A stretch of DNA of 64,000 nt. Source: Chlorophyllum brunneum (lineage: Eukaryota > Basidiomycota > Agaricomycetes > Agaricales > Agaricaceae). Positions 1-8,812 of the stretch are shown here, piece after piece (within the stretch, counting starts at the first letter, position 1; every line of letters starts with the position of its first letter). The position numbers and the translations under genes were made by a program. The notes under the pieces were generated by a model. The model did not search any database, was not told the DNA's origin, and worked only from the letters and a program-made list of their open reading frames with translations. The DNA lies in contig OY756151.1 in NCBI GenBank assembly GCA_963576785.1, positions 1-64,000 of the forward strand, written 5' to 3'.

Positions 1-113
1 AACCCTAACCCTAACCCTAACCCTAACCCTAACCCTAACCCTAACCCTAACCCTAACCCCTAACCCTAACCCTAACCCTAACCCTAACCCTAACCCTAAC
101 CCTAACCCTAACC
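1..113. repeat. Telomere, (CCCTAA)n C-rich strand
   Basis: About nineteen head-to-tail AACCCT units fill the left edge, with one seven-base variant (an extra C near position 60). The C-rich strand reads 5' to 3' from the left, as expected for a left chromosome end carrying TTAGGG repeats on the 3' overhang. The array runs directly into the retroelement with no subtelomeric spacer. Confidence 0.97.
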
Positions 114-233
114 CGCGAAGCTGGACATGAATGGAGGACAGACCCGCGGCTTGCTCTCAAATTCGAGGAAGTCACCGCCGACTTCCTCTCCTACCTGTAT
201 CGCGCCCGCTCTATCGTCGAGGGAGGGTATGCC

Positions 234-2903
234 TTGGAGGAGAAGAAGATCGAGAAGAAGAAGGAGCTTAAGGACGTCGTCATGAGCGACGTATCTGCTG
301 CTATCACGCAGCAATCCGTACAGTCTATGATCGACAAGGCGGTGGGGTCCTTAAGCAAGAAGGTCGCTGGTGGTGGAAACAACAAGAAGAAAGAGAAGAA
401 GGTTCGTCTCTCTATCCTCTCCGATATTCGGAGTTTTGTTAACTTTTCGCCAGAAGAAACCCGCGAAGAAGGCCCAGGAAGCGCAGGAGGCAGCGAAGAA
501 GCCTCAACGCAAATCCAAGGGCAAAGGAAAGAAGAAGGGGAGTCAGGCCCAGGAGGCCTGAGTTGTCATGATTCAGAGGCCGTTCCAACGGCAAGCGGGG
601 TTTTAGCCCCTTTCAGGTATGATATCGCTTCAACCTGGCCTGACTTTTTACTCACCACCCCTTACCCTGTAGTTCTCCGTTATGTAGCATTACGTACTCC
701 TATTGTAGTTTTAGAAGCAATGAGATACCGTAATGCGATCCACTGTGTGAACTGTGAACTACCTAAGGAGCTGACCGTCCACCTCTCACTTGGACTCAAG
801 TATTTACTTCCCAGCCGTCTCAACAGTAACCTGATACGCGAGGCCTGGGCAGACTTTAAAGACCGTCTTCGTTGGTCACTTAAATTTGAAGTCGAACGTA
901 ATTTAGATGAGGTAGACGAATATCCATTTGATCCAGAATATTATGTTAAGCCGGAACAACGCAAACCAGCTAAACTAATGGGCGCCATTATTGAATACGG
1001 TATCCAATGTGGAGAAGGCTTCGTAGAAAATACGTTGTCCAATATTCCCACGGATTATCAGGCGGATCCTCTTGCGAGGGGCCTTGCACCGCCTGTAAAA
1101 CGTATCCAAGAGTACCTCACCTCTCATAACCTTGTGGTGACACTCACGGACAAAAATCTCGGGTGCGCGGTTTGCCCCGCCGCCTGGATCAAGGAGAAAT
1201 CCCTTCAACTCTTGTCAAACGAACTCGACTATCTTCCACTTTCCTATAGAGAAGTCAATGAGTTACAACTGGCCAAACGTGTTGAGATTGAGGGGATTGT
1301 GGAGTGGCTGGAATCTTCATTCGACCACCCACAGTTACCGAAGTTCATCGGAAGTATGTTGGAGAAAGCCGCGGCGAATCCCGCCCGGCACATTCCGCAG
1401 TTCTATTGTATTCCGAAAATACATAAGAATCCCGTTAAAGGGCGGCCGATCCTGCCGTGCCATTCCGTTGTTCAAGGACCTGCCGGTAAATTTGTATCGA
1501 AAAGTCTTAAACCTGTTATCAAACAGGCGCCATTTATCATCCATGGATCCAAGGATTTGGCGATAAAATTAAGCAAGTTAAATCTTCCCCGCTATAAGCT
1601 GATAGATGGGAATGTGTACACTTTGTACTTGATTAGCGGCGATGTCGTCGCTTTTTACCCACACGTTGACGTTGAGCTCGCTCATCAGATTGCGCGGGGG
1701 TACTTCGGCAAGTATCTCCGAGAGGAGAAGTATCCACATGACGTGGTCAAGATGAACATGGAATCTATGCTATTCCAGAAATGTCTAGACGCGGCGGATT
1801 TAAACTTAATCATGCAGTTCGATGGGAACTTCTATAAACAGAATCGTGGCTTAGCGATGGGCGTTGCGTCTAGTCCTGATCTGGCTAATCTCTATGGTGT
1901 ATTCCACGAGTTAGATTTTCCGTTTATAAATAATAATTCCCGTGTACCTTATTATGGAAGGTACATTGACGATTGTTTGGCTCTGGTGTATGCAAAGTCC
2001 GAGGAGGACGCTATCTCCGAGATGTCCAAACTTAAGTTTGCGAACTGCGAAATAGAATGGGTTAGCTCAGCTAGTCAAATGACTTTCCTAGACATGTTGT
2101 TGTTCTTCGATGAGAAGAATAGGCTTCAACATAAAGCCTATAGGAAACAGCTAAACCATTTTGAGCGCATACCATGGGTCAGTTTTCACCCACTCTACGT
2201 GAAAAGAGGAACCTTCCTCGGAGAACTGTCACGGGTCGCCACTTTGTGCAGCCGGTTCCCAGATTATCTGGAAGCTTGCAAAGATGTAGCTTGCATCTAC
2301 ATCGCACGTGGTTACCCCGTCGGTGTTGTTAACTCGTGGTTTAAACAAAACTACAAAGCACGTTGGGAATCGAGGTTGAGAGAGACCCAAGTAGCACGGG
2401 CAGACGTGCTTGTGCTTAAAAGCGAGTATAACCCCGCGTGGGATTATGTTAACGCTCAACTTCTTGAGGAACACATAAAACAAGGTTGGCTCAGCGCTTT
2501 GCAGCAATGGGCTATCACTGATTCGGATCTCCCGCGGGAGATTCGACAGCGTGAAACCAGTCGGGTACCTCCGTACCAGTACGAAGCCTCACACGCCGGC
2601 GCGCCGCCTTCTGGGGCCGCTGAGCACTTGCTTGGCCTAGGAGCGTATGGGGAATACCTTAGATTGGATAAGACCTCAGTTTTTGACAAGCGTGTGATTG
2701 TGAGCAAGAAGCGCACGATTAATCTCTTTGACTTGTCGGCGATTTGGAAACGCCGTGTTCTTGAATTAACTGATGAAACTATATTTTATGATGACGAGAC
2801 GGATATCGCCTATCATCGCGATTATGATCGCAACGTTTCATCGGGTACTTTTCCAGCTATGGACACCGGAGCTGATCCGGAGTACTATGGTCTCACGCAG
2901 TAA
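234..2903 (+). CDS. Penelope-like reverse transcriptase, probably 5'-truncated
   Basis: The frame is 889 codons from a TTG at 234; the first in-frame ATG is at 282. It stays open upstream to the telomere, so the true start is probably lost. The first ~60 residues are lysine-rich and coiled-coil-like. The RT core follows. A finger region contains FYCIPKIHK and RPILP (about residues 390-405). Motif A is GDVVAFYPHVD (~470), and GLAMGVASSPDLANLY lies near 540. The catalytic YIDD is near 577, followed by FLDML and the Penelope-type tail with FHPLYVKRGTFLGEL. The last ~160 residues match nothing I recognise, and no GIY-YIG domain is present. The protein would extend telomeric 3' ends using its own RNA as template. 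A possible 52-nt intron (402-453) changes the coding outcome and is listed separately. The RT core itself is free of stops. Confidence 0.85.
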   Translation: MEEKKIEKKKELKDVVMSDVSAAITQQSVQSMIDKAVGSLSKKVAGGGNNKKKEKKVRLSILSDIRSFVNFSPEETREEGPGSAGGSEEASTQIQGQRKEEGESGPGGLSCHDSEAVPTASGVLAPFRYDIASTWPDFLLTTPYPVVLRYVALRTPIVVLEAMRYRNAIHCVNCELPKELTVHLSLGLKYLLPSRLNSNLIREAWADFKDRLRWSLKFEVERNLDEVDEYPFDPEYYVKPEQRKPAKLMGAIIEYGIQCGEGFVENTLSNIPTDYQADPLARGLAPPVKRIQEYLTSHNLVVTLTDKNLGCAVCPAAWIKEKSLQLLSNELDYLPLSYREVNELQLAKRVEIEGIVEWLESSFDHPQLPKFIGSMLEKAAANPARHIPQFYCIPKIHKNPVKGRPILPCHSVVQGPAGKFVSKSLKPVIKQAPFIIHGSKDLAIKLSKLNLPRYKLIDGNVYTLYLISGDVVAFYPHVDVELAHQIARGYFGKYLREEKYPHDVVKMNMESMLFQKCLDAADLNLIMQFDGNFYKQNRGLAMGVASSPDLANLYGVFHELDFPFINNNSRVPYYGRYIDDCLALVYAKSEEDAISEMSKLKFANCEIEWVSSASQMTFLDMLLFFDEKNRLQHKAYRKQLNHFERIPWVSFHPLYVKRGTFLGELSRVATLCSRFPDYLEACKDVACIYIARGYPVGVVNSWFKQNYKARWESRLRETQVARADVLVLKSEYNPAWDYVNAQLLEEHIKQGWLSALQQWAITDSDLPREIRQRETSRVPPYQYEASHAGAPPSGAAEHLLGLGAYGEYLRLDKTSVFDKRVIVSKKRTINLFDLSAIWKRRVLELTDETIFYDDETDIAYHRDYDRNVSSGTFPAMDTGADPEYYGLTQ
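402..453 (+). other. Candidate intron in the telomeric retroelement (retained or spliced)
   Basis: The interval starts GTTCGT, ends TTCGCCAG and is 52 nt long, like the other introns in this window. GTTCGT-like donors also fit the TatD and FunK1 genes. Splicing joins the lysine-rich N-terminus to another lysine/alanine-rich stretch (KKPAKKAQEAQEAAKK) and ends at a TGA at 559-561. Leaving the interval in keeps the frame open into the RT. The compositional match across the junction is the main support; no transcript evidence is available here. Confidence 0.5.
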
Positions 2904-4102
2904 TTCGCCATTAACTGCCCCTTTCTGATGCCTAGCTCAGACGGAGGGGGTGGGGCTGAAGAGCGCAGCAGAGCGTGTGTGGCGGTATTGGTCCCGATCT
3001 CGATACTCATCGGGTAGGACATGCTTCTATGGCACCGAGTAACCGATGCCGAAGGCCCTAATGCGGGCTGAGTGGATATCGGATACTATCCACGTGGGAG
3101 TGTGTGAATTTGTGGGCGAGTAACGGCCCCTCACCTTACGTCGACGCCAGGATATGGATACCAATTGGTTAGAGGGGCACAAGCCTCTTGCCGTCCCGGG
3201 AAGGACGTTAAAATATAAACGAGGAACTGGGAACCCGCGCCGGGGAAAACGTCGGCGTCCTTATGGGTAGACGTCGCATAGATGTCGAAAAGAAGTTCCA
3301 TATTTGTCAACCAACATACCCCTCTGTCCGAATTATCTGTGACTGTCACACCTGGGGAAGGGTGCGGGGACGGCCCTTAGTGATGTAAGCGTGGGACAAG
3401 CCGCACAAGATGGCCTCTGTCCGTGCGACTAGAAACGGGGATACGAAGCCGTAGTTTAGTACCTGGACTCGTGACTTTTGCAGGGGAGCAGGCCTATTTC
3501 GGGGGCTGCTGAGACCCGCTGGTGCTTTCGCGTATCGTTTCGCGTAGCTCCATGGCCGGCCACGGCCTTAAAGGATATAAGTACCCTGGGTAGTTCCCGG
3601 TGAGAAGTTTATCCGGACCTTTAGATGGTCACCGGCGATGCCTAAAGCTCGGCCGGTGTATTGTTCGTGAAGATATTCATGGCGGTACGTACTCTATCTA
3701 CTTCGAGTAAGTGGGGCAGCTTTCTAACCAGTTGGCAGTCATAAAAATTCCCACCCAACCCTCACCCTCACCTAACGGTGCCGCTTCGCGGACGGGTTTC
3801 GGGATTGGGTGGGAATTTTCACTTTAGCAGATCAAAACTACGAAGATAATCTATTTTTAGAGTACACGTTTACGTAAGCAACATTACGTAAGGAGTCACG
3901 TGAGTGCTCGGTAAGCATGTTTGTCGCTGTTTACTATTTGATCCGATCAACGGAAGCTTCGGAGCTCCGTCGGACCCGAGTAACTATTTTTAGCACGCCG
4001 ATTCCCATGGAATGTCAAGGAATGACAGCTGTCAACTGTCACATCGTGGGTAGAGTGGACTTAGAAGTCCTTCTATCTTAAAGAACAAGGTAAAATAAAC
4101 AA
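2904..4102 (+). other. 3' untranslated region of the retroelement
   Basis: There is no supported reading frame in this 1.2-kb stretch after the RT stop. It contains the 15-bp hairpin listed separately and otherwise GC-rich unique sequence. Its position between the RT and the ribozyme makes it element DNA rather than host intergenic sequence. Confidence 0.6.
3744..3819 (+). other. Long hairpin in the retroelement 3' region
   Basis: A perfect 15-bp inverted repeat pairs 3744-3758 (AAAATTCCCACCCAA) with 3805-3819. Within the 46-nt loop a CCG-CTTCG-CGG mini-hairpin can form. It lies between the RT stop and the ribozyme and is a candidate RNA-structure signal for RT recognition. No family match is claimed. 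Confidence 0.6.
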
Positions 4103-4176
4103 GTGCAAAGCGCCTGATGAGCTGTATATAACAGCGAAATCCTTGTGGGCTAACCCCCCACTCGATTGCGTTGCAC
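4103..4176 (+). ncRNA. Hammerhead ribozyme (type I) at the 3' end of the Penelope-like element
   Basis: The conserved core is complete. CTGATGA lies at 4114-4120. Stem II is GCTGT/ACAGC around an ATATA loop (4121-4135). GAAA lies at 4136-4139. Stem III is ATC/GAT (4139-4141 with 4164-4166), extended past a small internal loop by GTGGG/CCCAC. The predicted cleavage site follows T4167 (an AUU site). Stem I closes with CGC/GCG and, after an AG bulge, GTGCAA/TTGCAC (4103-4108 with 4171-4176). Hammerheads are an established component of Penelope-like elements. This one ends about 33 nt before the inner telomeric tract. Confidence 0.88.
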
Positions 4177-4209
4177 TACCAGCTCGTCAACTGAGTATCT
4201 CCATTACCA

Positions 4210-4233
4210 AACCCTAACCCTAACCCTAACCCC
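4210..4233. repeat. Interstitial telomeric tract at the element 3' junction
   Basis: Four CCCTAA units lie in the same orientation as the terminal telomere, immediately after the retroelement 3' end. They mark the former chromosome end onto which the element was added. Confidence 0.9.
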
Positions 4234-5178
4234 GGCTGTTTCCGGGTGGTGCCTGGTGGTACCCTATATTCGTGTTTAATAGAGTTTAATATTAAAGAGG
4301 CCACAGACTGGGATGGTTGTGGGCTCATTGGAATCGCATTTAACAGCGCTATCTATTGGTATATAATTGCAATTTTCTATATGGCCTTGTATCCAGATAC
4401 AGGCATTGATGGCACCCAGGGGAGTAGACCCCTAGTTAGAGTGGTAATACTGCTAGTTAGGGCTAGACAGCTTCTATCACGGTATGGACTGGGATAAACA
4501 TTTCTAGAGATGTCTGGAACCATACCAAATAATTTCAAACTGGCATAGTGAGATTTGAGAATTCAGGGATGCAACATGCCCCATGTTGCACCTACAAGAT
4601 AGATAGGATGGCCCGTAATTTTGTTAAATAAAGTAAATTCAATAGGATATTCAGTTCTGCTTCAAATATTATGGGACTAGCTCATTGAATTGCAATTTGA
4701 AAGAGGATTCTATTGGTATATAGTACTACTACTAGGTGATCATCACATCAGGGCGAAAGTGCGGAGACGAAGGAGGAGATAGTGAGCTCAACACGAAATT
4801 GCAGAGCTCCTGCGAATACCACTTTGCGACAGTCGAGTCCTTCTGGGTGCAGGCTGTCCAATAGAGCTAGCGAAGGTCTCCGGTACAAACGACGCGAACC
4901 AGTGTACTTAACCAAACAAGACCGACGAGGGGGAGGGTCAGAGCCCGAGCCGGCCAAACAACGAATTGTCCTCAGTTTTCTGACCCCAGTGATGCCTAGC
5001 TTTGCTCCTTGGGTGCTGCCGTACTCTTCTTCCGTATCCGTCACCGCGGTCTTCAGAGAACTGGGGATCCCCCTCTTGGGTTATTAACTATTGCTCAATC
5101 TGAGTGATACGATTTATACCTGGAAATCTGCTAAAATACATACTAGGATACAGCAAGACACGCCCAAACCTCGACCCA
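4234..5178. other. Subtelomeric spacer without a recognisable gene
   Basis: Short overlapping frames on both strands give low-complexity or unconvincing proteins. The only structure noticed is a 9-bp palindrome, TGCAACATG-CC-CATGTTGCA, near 4570-4591, and a twice-used CTATTGGTATATA motif near 4350 and 4708. No subtelomeric RecQ-type helicase is present. Confidence 0.5.
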
Positions 5179-6023
5179 TCACGAAAATGGGCGTCGGAAG
5201 GTAGCAGTACTGATACATTGAGTGGATAGAACTTTGTTGTAAAAGGGAATTTCGTCTTCCGAGTGGTTAATTGAAAAGGAAAGGATCGATTCTCCAGGGC
5301 CGGAGTGTTGGTCTGGCGGAACTGTCAGTCCCAGGCCATCCAAAAACGTGTAGGTTGATTTTCGCAGGGGCGACCGAGGTAGCGTCGAGGGCGGCAAGGG
5401 GAAGCTCAGAGTAAGCATACCCGTATCGGCATCAGGATCCCAGAAGCTGTATAATGTGAGTCTCTAAACCATCGGACATTCGGACCGAGAGAACGCACCT
5501 CTGGGAAGTGAGGGGAGATCGATATTTGTTCCGGCTGAACTTTGGTGAATGACGGGGACCTGAGGGCAGATATTCAAGGGAACCACGGATAGTTGCCTCG
5601 ACGTCGTGTGCCGAGCTTGGAGCCTTCGCCAGGAGAACGCACGCAGGATTAAGCGTGGAGGATGGAAGTATGGTGGGCCTACGGTGGCACTGGGGCTGAC
5701 CGTTTGATGAGTGGTAGCTATAAAGGGCTGTACAGAAAAATATACCTGGTATTTGCGGAGAGCGGTCTGCGTCCAGCGCAAACCGTCTAGGTCGTGAAAT
5801 TCAAATTTGACGGACATGAAGGGACTGAGAAGGAGTTTCCGCTGGTCCTGGAGAAATAGATGAGATTGGGAGTTCCGTGAAGCGAAAATGGGTATACCTC
5901 TGTCACGACGAGCCCCTCTGCGTCTTCAAGATGCTGCTCCTTTTCTTGCTCGAGGAGACGATTCCTGCGGAGTTGCTGGCGAGACATAAGGACGAGATAA
6001 AGGAGAACAAGAGATTCGAACAT
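5179..6023 (-). CDS. Unknown 230-aa protein with an N-terminal membrane segment
   Basis: I do not recognise the family. The hand-built model is complement(5179..5446, 5499..5695, 5746..5847, 5898..6023). All three introns are 49-52 nt with GT/AG ends, and the exons sum to 231 codons. The protein begins MFESLVLLYLVLMSRQQL, a short hydrophobic segment followed by basic residues. An acidic/glutamine helix (LEQEKEQHLEDAEGL) comes next, then FHDLDGLRWTQTALRKYQ and a C-terminal half with WDPDADTGMLTLSF. The start is the ATG 80 bp upstream of the PCNA start on the opposite strand, so the two genes share a promoter. The layout suggests an organelle or membrane-anchored protein, but this is inference. 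The intron phases support a real gene more than any homology does. Confidence 0.65.
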
Positions 6024-6103
6024 GAATGTGACGTGACATCGTGTGACAGGACGCGTGTGATGGGCAGCGACGCGTTCAGATTGATTTATTCTCTCCCACC
6101 ACC
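6024..6103. promoter_or_regulatory. 80-bp bidirectional promoter with two MCB boxes
   Basis: The space between the divergent start codons holds two perfect ACGCGT hexamers, at 6051-6056 and 6070-6075. ACGCGT is the MluI cell-cycle box bound by MBF (Mbp1/Res-type) to drive G1/S genes. PCNA genes are classic MBF targets. The boxes lie 29-53 bp upstream of the PCNA ATG. Given the short spacer, the neighbouring gene may share the cell-cycle control. Confidence 0.75.
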
Positions 6104-7362
6104 ATGCTCGAGGCCAAACTTACCGAAGCCAGTGTCCTCAAAAGACTCCTCGATGGTACGCTCCAATATACTCCAGACGCGACAAACAGCTCATCGTTGG
6201 CCGCGGCGCTCAGCTATCAAGGAGCTGGTAACCGATGCCAATTTCGAGTGCGATGAAGAAGGCATTCACCTTCAGGCGATGGACAACTCTCACGTCGCGC
6301 TCGTTTCGGTCTTTTTAGAAGCGGCAGGCTTCAAAAAATATCGCTGCGATAGGCCCATGCCACTAGGCGTCAACCTTACGAGTTTGACTAAAGTCCTCAA
6401 GTGTGCAAAGGACGATGATATCTGCACCCTCAAAGCAGCGGACGAGGCCGATATACTAAATTTCGTCTACGAGGCGAAGAGTATGTATGGTTTTCTATAA
6501 TCGCAACTCATGTTGACCGGTTCTCTCTCCAGACTCCGATCGCATTGCAGAGTACGACATGAAGCTTATGGACATCGACGCTGATACTCTCGGCATTCCG
6601 GACACGGATTACGAGGCACGGGTCGTAATGCCGTCCTCAGAATTCACCCGTATCGTCCGTGATCTTTCTCTGCTGGGTGAGAGCGTTCGTATAGAAGTAA
6701 GCAAAGAGGGTGTTCGCTTTGCAAGCGATGGTGAGGCAGCCAACGGCAACGTCCTGCTTAAACCCTCCGAGGGAAAGGTCGGGAAAATGCAAACAAAGCC
6801 TGATCCTGACGAAGAAGACGACGATGAAGAAGGCAGCAGTACAAAGGCCAAGGTCAAGAAGGAAAAGGACGGGGACGTTGACATGGATGAGGAGCAGGAG
6901 CAAGAGTTCAAGCCAAACTCGGACGATGAGGGAGAAGACGAGCAGGAAAAAAATGACGAAGATGAAGAGTCGGGGAACAAAAAGAAGCGCAAAAAGAAGG
7001 TGTGTTCAGCAATCTTACCCTATCCTCACTGTTGCTCACGAATATCAAAGGCTAACGGATCATCAAAACCTACCAAAAAGGCCAAGACAAAAAAATCGGA
7101 GGACGAAGATGATGATGGTGTCGTTGTCGAGACGAAGAAGCACGTCTCTCTAACTTTCTCCCTCAAATATCTCGTCAATTTCTCCAAGAGTTCCAGCCTT
7201 GCGAGTAGGGTTCAGCTGCTGTTGAGCAACGATGTTCCACTTCTCGTGAGTCTGTCACCTTTTCTCCCAGAAATTCTGCTGCTAATCTGCACTCAGGTCG
7301 CGTATGACTTTGATGTTGGTTACATCCGCTACTACCTCGCCCCCAAAATTGGTGACGAGTGA
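6104..7362 (+). CDS. PCNA: Proliferating cell nuclear antigen (DNA sliding clamp) with a charged insertion
   Basis: The clamp tethers replicative polymerases and repair factors to DNA in the nucleus. The model is 6104..6155, 6214..6480, 6533..6999, 7051..7245, 7297..7362, giving 348 aa from MLEAKLTEASVLKRLLD. PCNA landmarks include ELVTDANFECDEEG, LQAMDNSHVALV, DRIAEYDMKLMDIDAD and the C-terminal YLAPKIGDE. Usual PCNAs are about 260 aa. The extra ~90 residues follow VRFASDGEA and NGNVLLKPSEG, just before the LTFSLKYLVNFSK strand. The insert is a run of Asp/Glu-rich and Lys-rich blocks ending in nuclear-localisation-like clusters (KKKRKKK, KKAKTKK). Its third intron (7000-7050, 51 nt) is a multiple of three with no in-frame stop, so retention would simply lengthen the insert. 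Gene identity is secure; the exact exon edges in the insert are less so. Confidence 0.93.
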
Positions 7363-7695
7363 TCGGTCCATGGGCGCGGACCGGTATTCGTATTCATCTT
7401 TTGTCCTTCTCTTGCTTTCCCTCTATCCCTGTCCCCTGTTTTGATGTATATTTACCCGGCCTAATACAATTCATCACGCACATCCTGTTCAACATGGATG
7501 TGGACCCTGCAACCATCCAGGCTACACAGTAGAAGTCTCTGCACTCTGGGACACGATACCCAAACCCCTGTCCGGCGGTCGTTCGGACATTTGGCATGGT
7601 TCACCTCGAATCCTATAGGTCCAAGGCGTAGACTAAAATAAACTACGGTTAAATACCCCTACACGAAACCTAGAGTTCCTCCACAACCACTAATA
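7363..7695. other. Intergenic spacer between convergent genes
   Basis: This is the 3' space between PCNA and the minus-strand 7-TM gene. No coding signal is seen. Confidence 0.5.
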
Positions 7696-8812
7696 CTAGG
7701 CCTTCTCCGCGAATTCGATACCCGACGACATCGTTCCTGAAATTTCAGAGTGATGCTTCTGGGTAGACCACGCAGTTCCTCGAGCGACCCTTTGAATTAT
7801 CATCAAAGGAGGTATGAGCTGCCACACTCCCGTCAGGAACGATGCGAGTACTAAAGTCGACACCTGCAGAGTTGTACACACCTGAACCATGATTCCAATT
7901 TGTCGGCCTATCAGGGACAAAGGATGCCCAATACCGGCCGGAATGAGATAGAATATGTCGTACACAACAATAATTGCAGCAGATTCTACCAGGATTGATA
8001 TAACGGCTAAATAGTACCCAGTCCGTGATTCTGTACCAAGGTCTGATACAACGGAGCGGCGGTGTCTGAGCAATTTTGTCACGATTGCTGCGGTGATTCC
8101 TGCGTTCAACAACATCGTATAAAGGCCGTATGCCAAAACAAAACCGTGGACGACGACTAGAGATCCAAACGATGTCGGGGAGGAAACGCAGGCGACGAAC
8201 ACAATGCTAAGGCCTGTATCCCACGTGCCACGGCTCAGATCCCAACTCGAGGAGTGTAATAAAGTTCTAACGTACCGATATTAAAGAACATAATGACAAG
8301 TAAGACCGTTTTTATAAGCGTTACCCGGGAAGACAGGACAGAGAAGAAGGCAAAGCACCGCCAAACCTGTTGTCGGAAAAGAGTTAGAGAATTAGAAGTA
8401 CCACGGTGGTTAGGGACAGTACCAGTAACCCGTCTGAAGCCCATTGTAAGAGCACAAAGCAGACCGCTTCCCCAATTATCATGGTCGAAGTATCGTCCAC
8501 GACGAATGCCGCAGGCCCCCCAGGATAATCTGAATGAAACATGTAGGCTTTTTCCATCTCAACCCCCTCAAGTGCCATCGCGGCCGAACTCAGGGTTAAG
8601 AGGAATACGACGTATGCGAGGAGCCACCGGGTCCGTCCCACACCCGGTGCCCTTGTTGCTTTGGCCAGTTTTGAGCCGAGGAGATGAATGCAAGAAAAAG
8701 CAAGTGCGACGACGATGCCATAGCAAACACCTCGCAGCACCATCCCCTGGAGCCATATCTTGTTCACCAAAGCCTCCTGCGTCGACAAGTGTTTGACGAT
8801 ACTGAGAGACAT
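7696..8812 (-). CDS. Seven-transmembrane agaricomycete membrane protein
   Basis: The model is complement(7696..8213, 8276..8366, 8423..8812), with introns of 62 and 56 nt, giving 332 aa. The protein shows about seven hydrophobic segments: GMVLRGVCYGIVVALAFSCI, LLAYVVFLLTLSSAAMAL, the ASDGLLVWRCFAF region, VTLIKTVLLVIMFF, FGSLVVVHGFVLAYGLYTML, YLAVISILVESAAIIVVYDI and VSTLVLASFLTGVWQLIPPL. The ASDGLLVWRC motif and overall layout match a large family of uncharacterised agaricomycete 7-TM proteins, often described as GPCR-like. The C-terminal tail is hydrophilic (AWSTQKHHSEISGTMSSG). No ligand or partner can be inferred. The splice model preserves frame throughout, and I see no disabling change. 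Confidence 0.78.

Larger units (their letters stand above)
114..4208 (+). mobile_element. Telomere-attached endonuclease-less Penelope-like retroelement (Coprina/Athena type)
   Basis: A single element lies between two telomeric tracts (1-113 and 4210-4233), both in the same C-strand orientation. Its RT gene is on the plus strand, so its 3' end faces the centromere and its 5' end the telomere. That is the polarity expected if minus-strand cDNA was primed from the 3'-OH of a chromosome end. The RT has Penelope-family motifs, and no GIY-YIG endonuclease is visible after the RT core. This matches the endonuclease-deficient telomere-associated class known from rotifers (Athena) and basidiomycetes (Coprina). 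The reading frame is still open at the telomere junction, so the element is probably 5'-truncated. The roughly 1.3-kb 3' region holds a long hairpin and a hammerhead ribozyme. Confidence 0.88.

Noticed and set aside
4748..5087. Overlapping ~100-codon frames on both strands in the subtelomere
   Set aside because: No motif, no splice support, and equal quality on both strands.
4234..5170. Search for a subtelomeric RecQ-like helicase or rDNA
   Set aside because: No helicase motifs and no rRNA-like sequence were seen.
6609..6992. Minus-strand serine/phenylalanine-rich frame opposite PCNA
   Set aside because: It is the complement of the acidic/lysine repeats in the PCNA insert, with no independent support.
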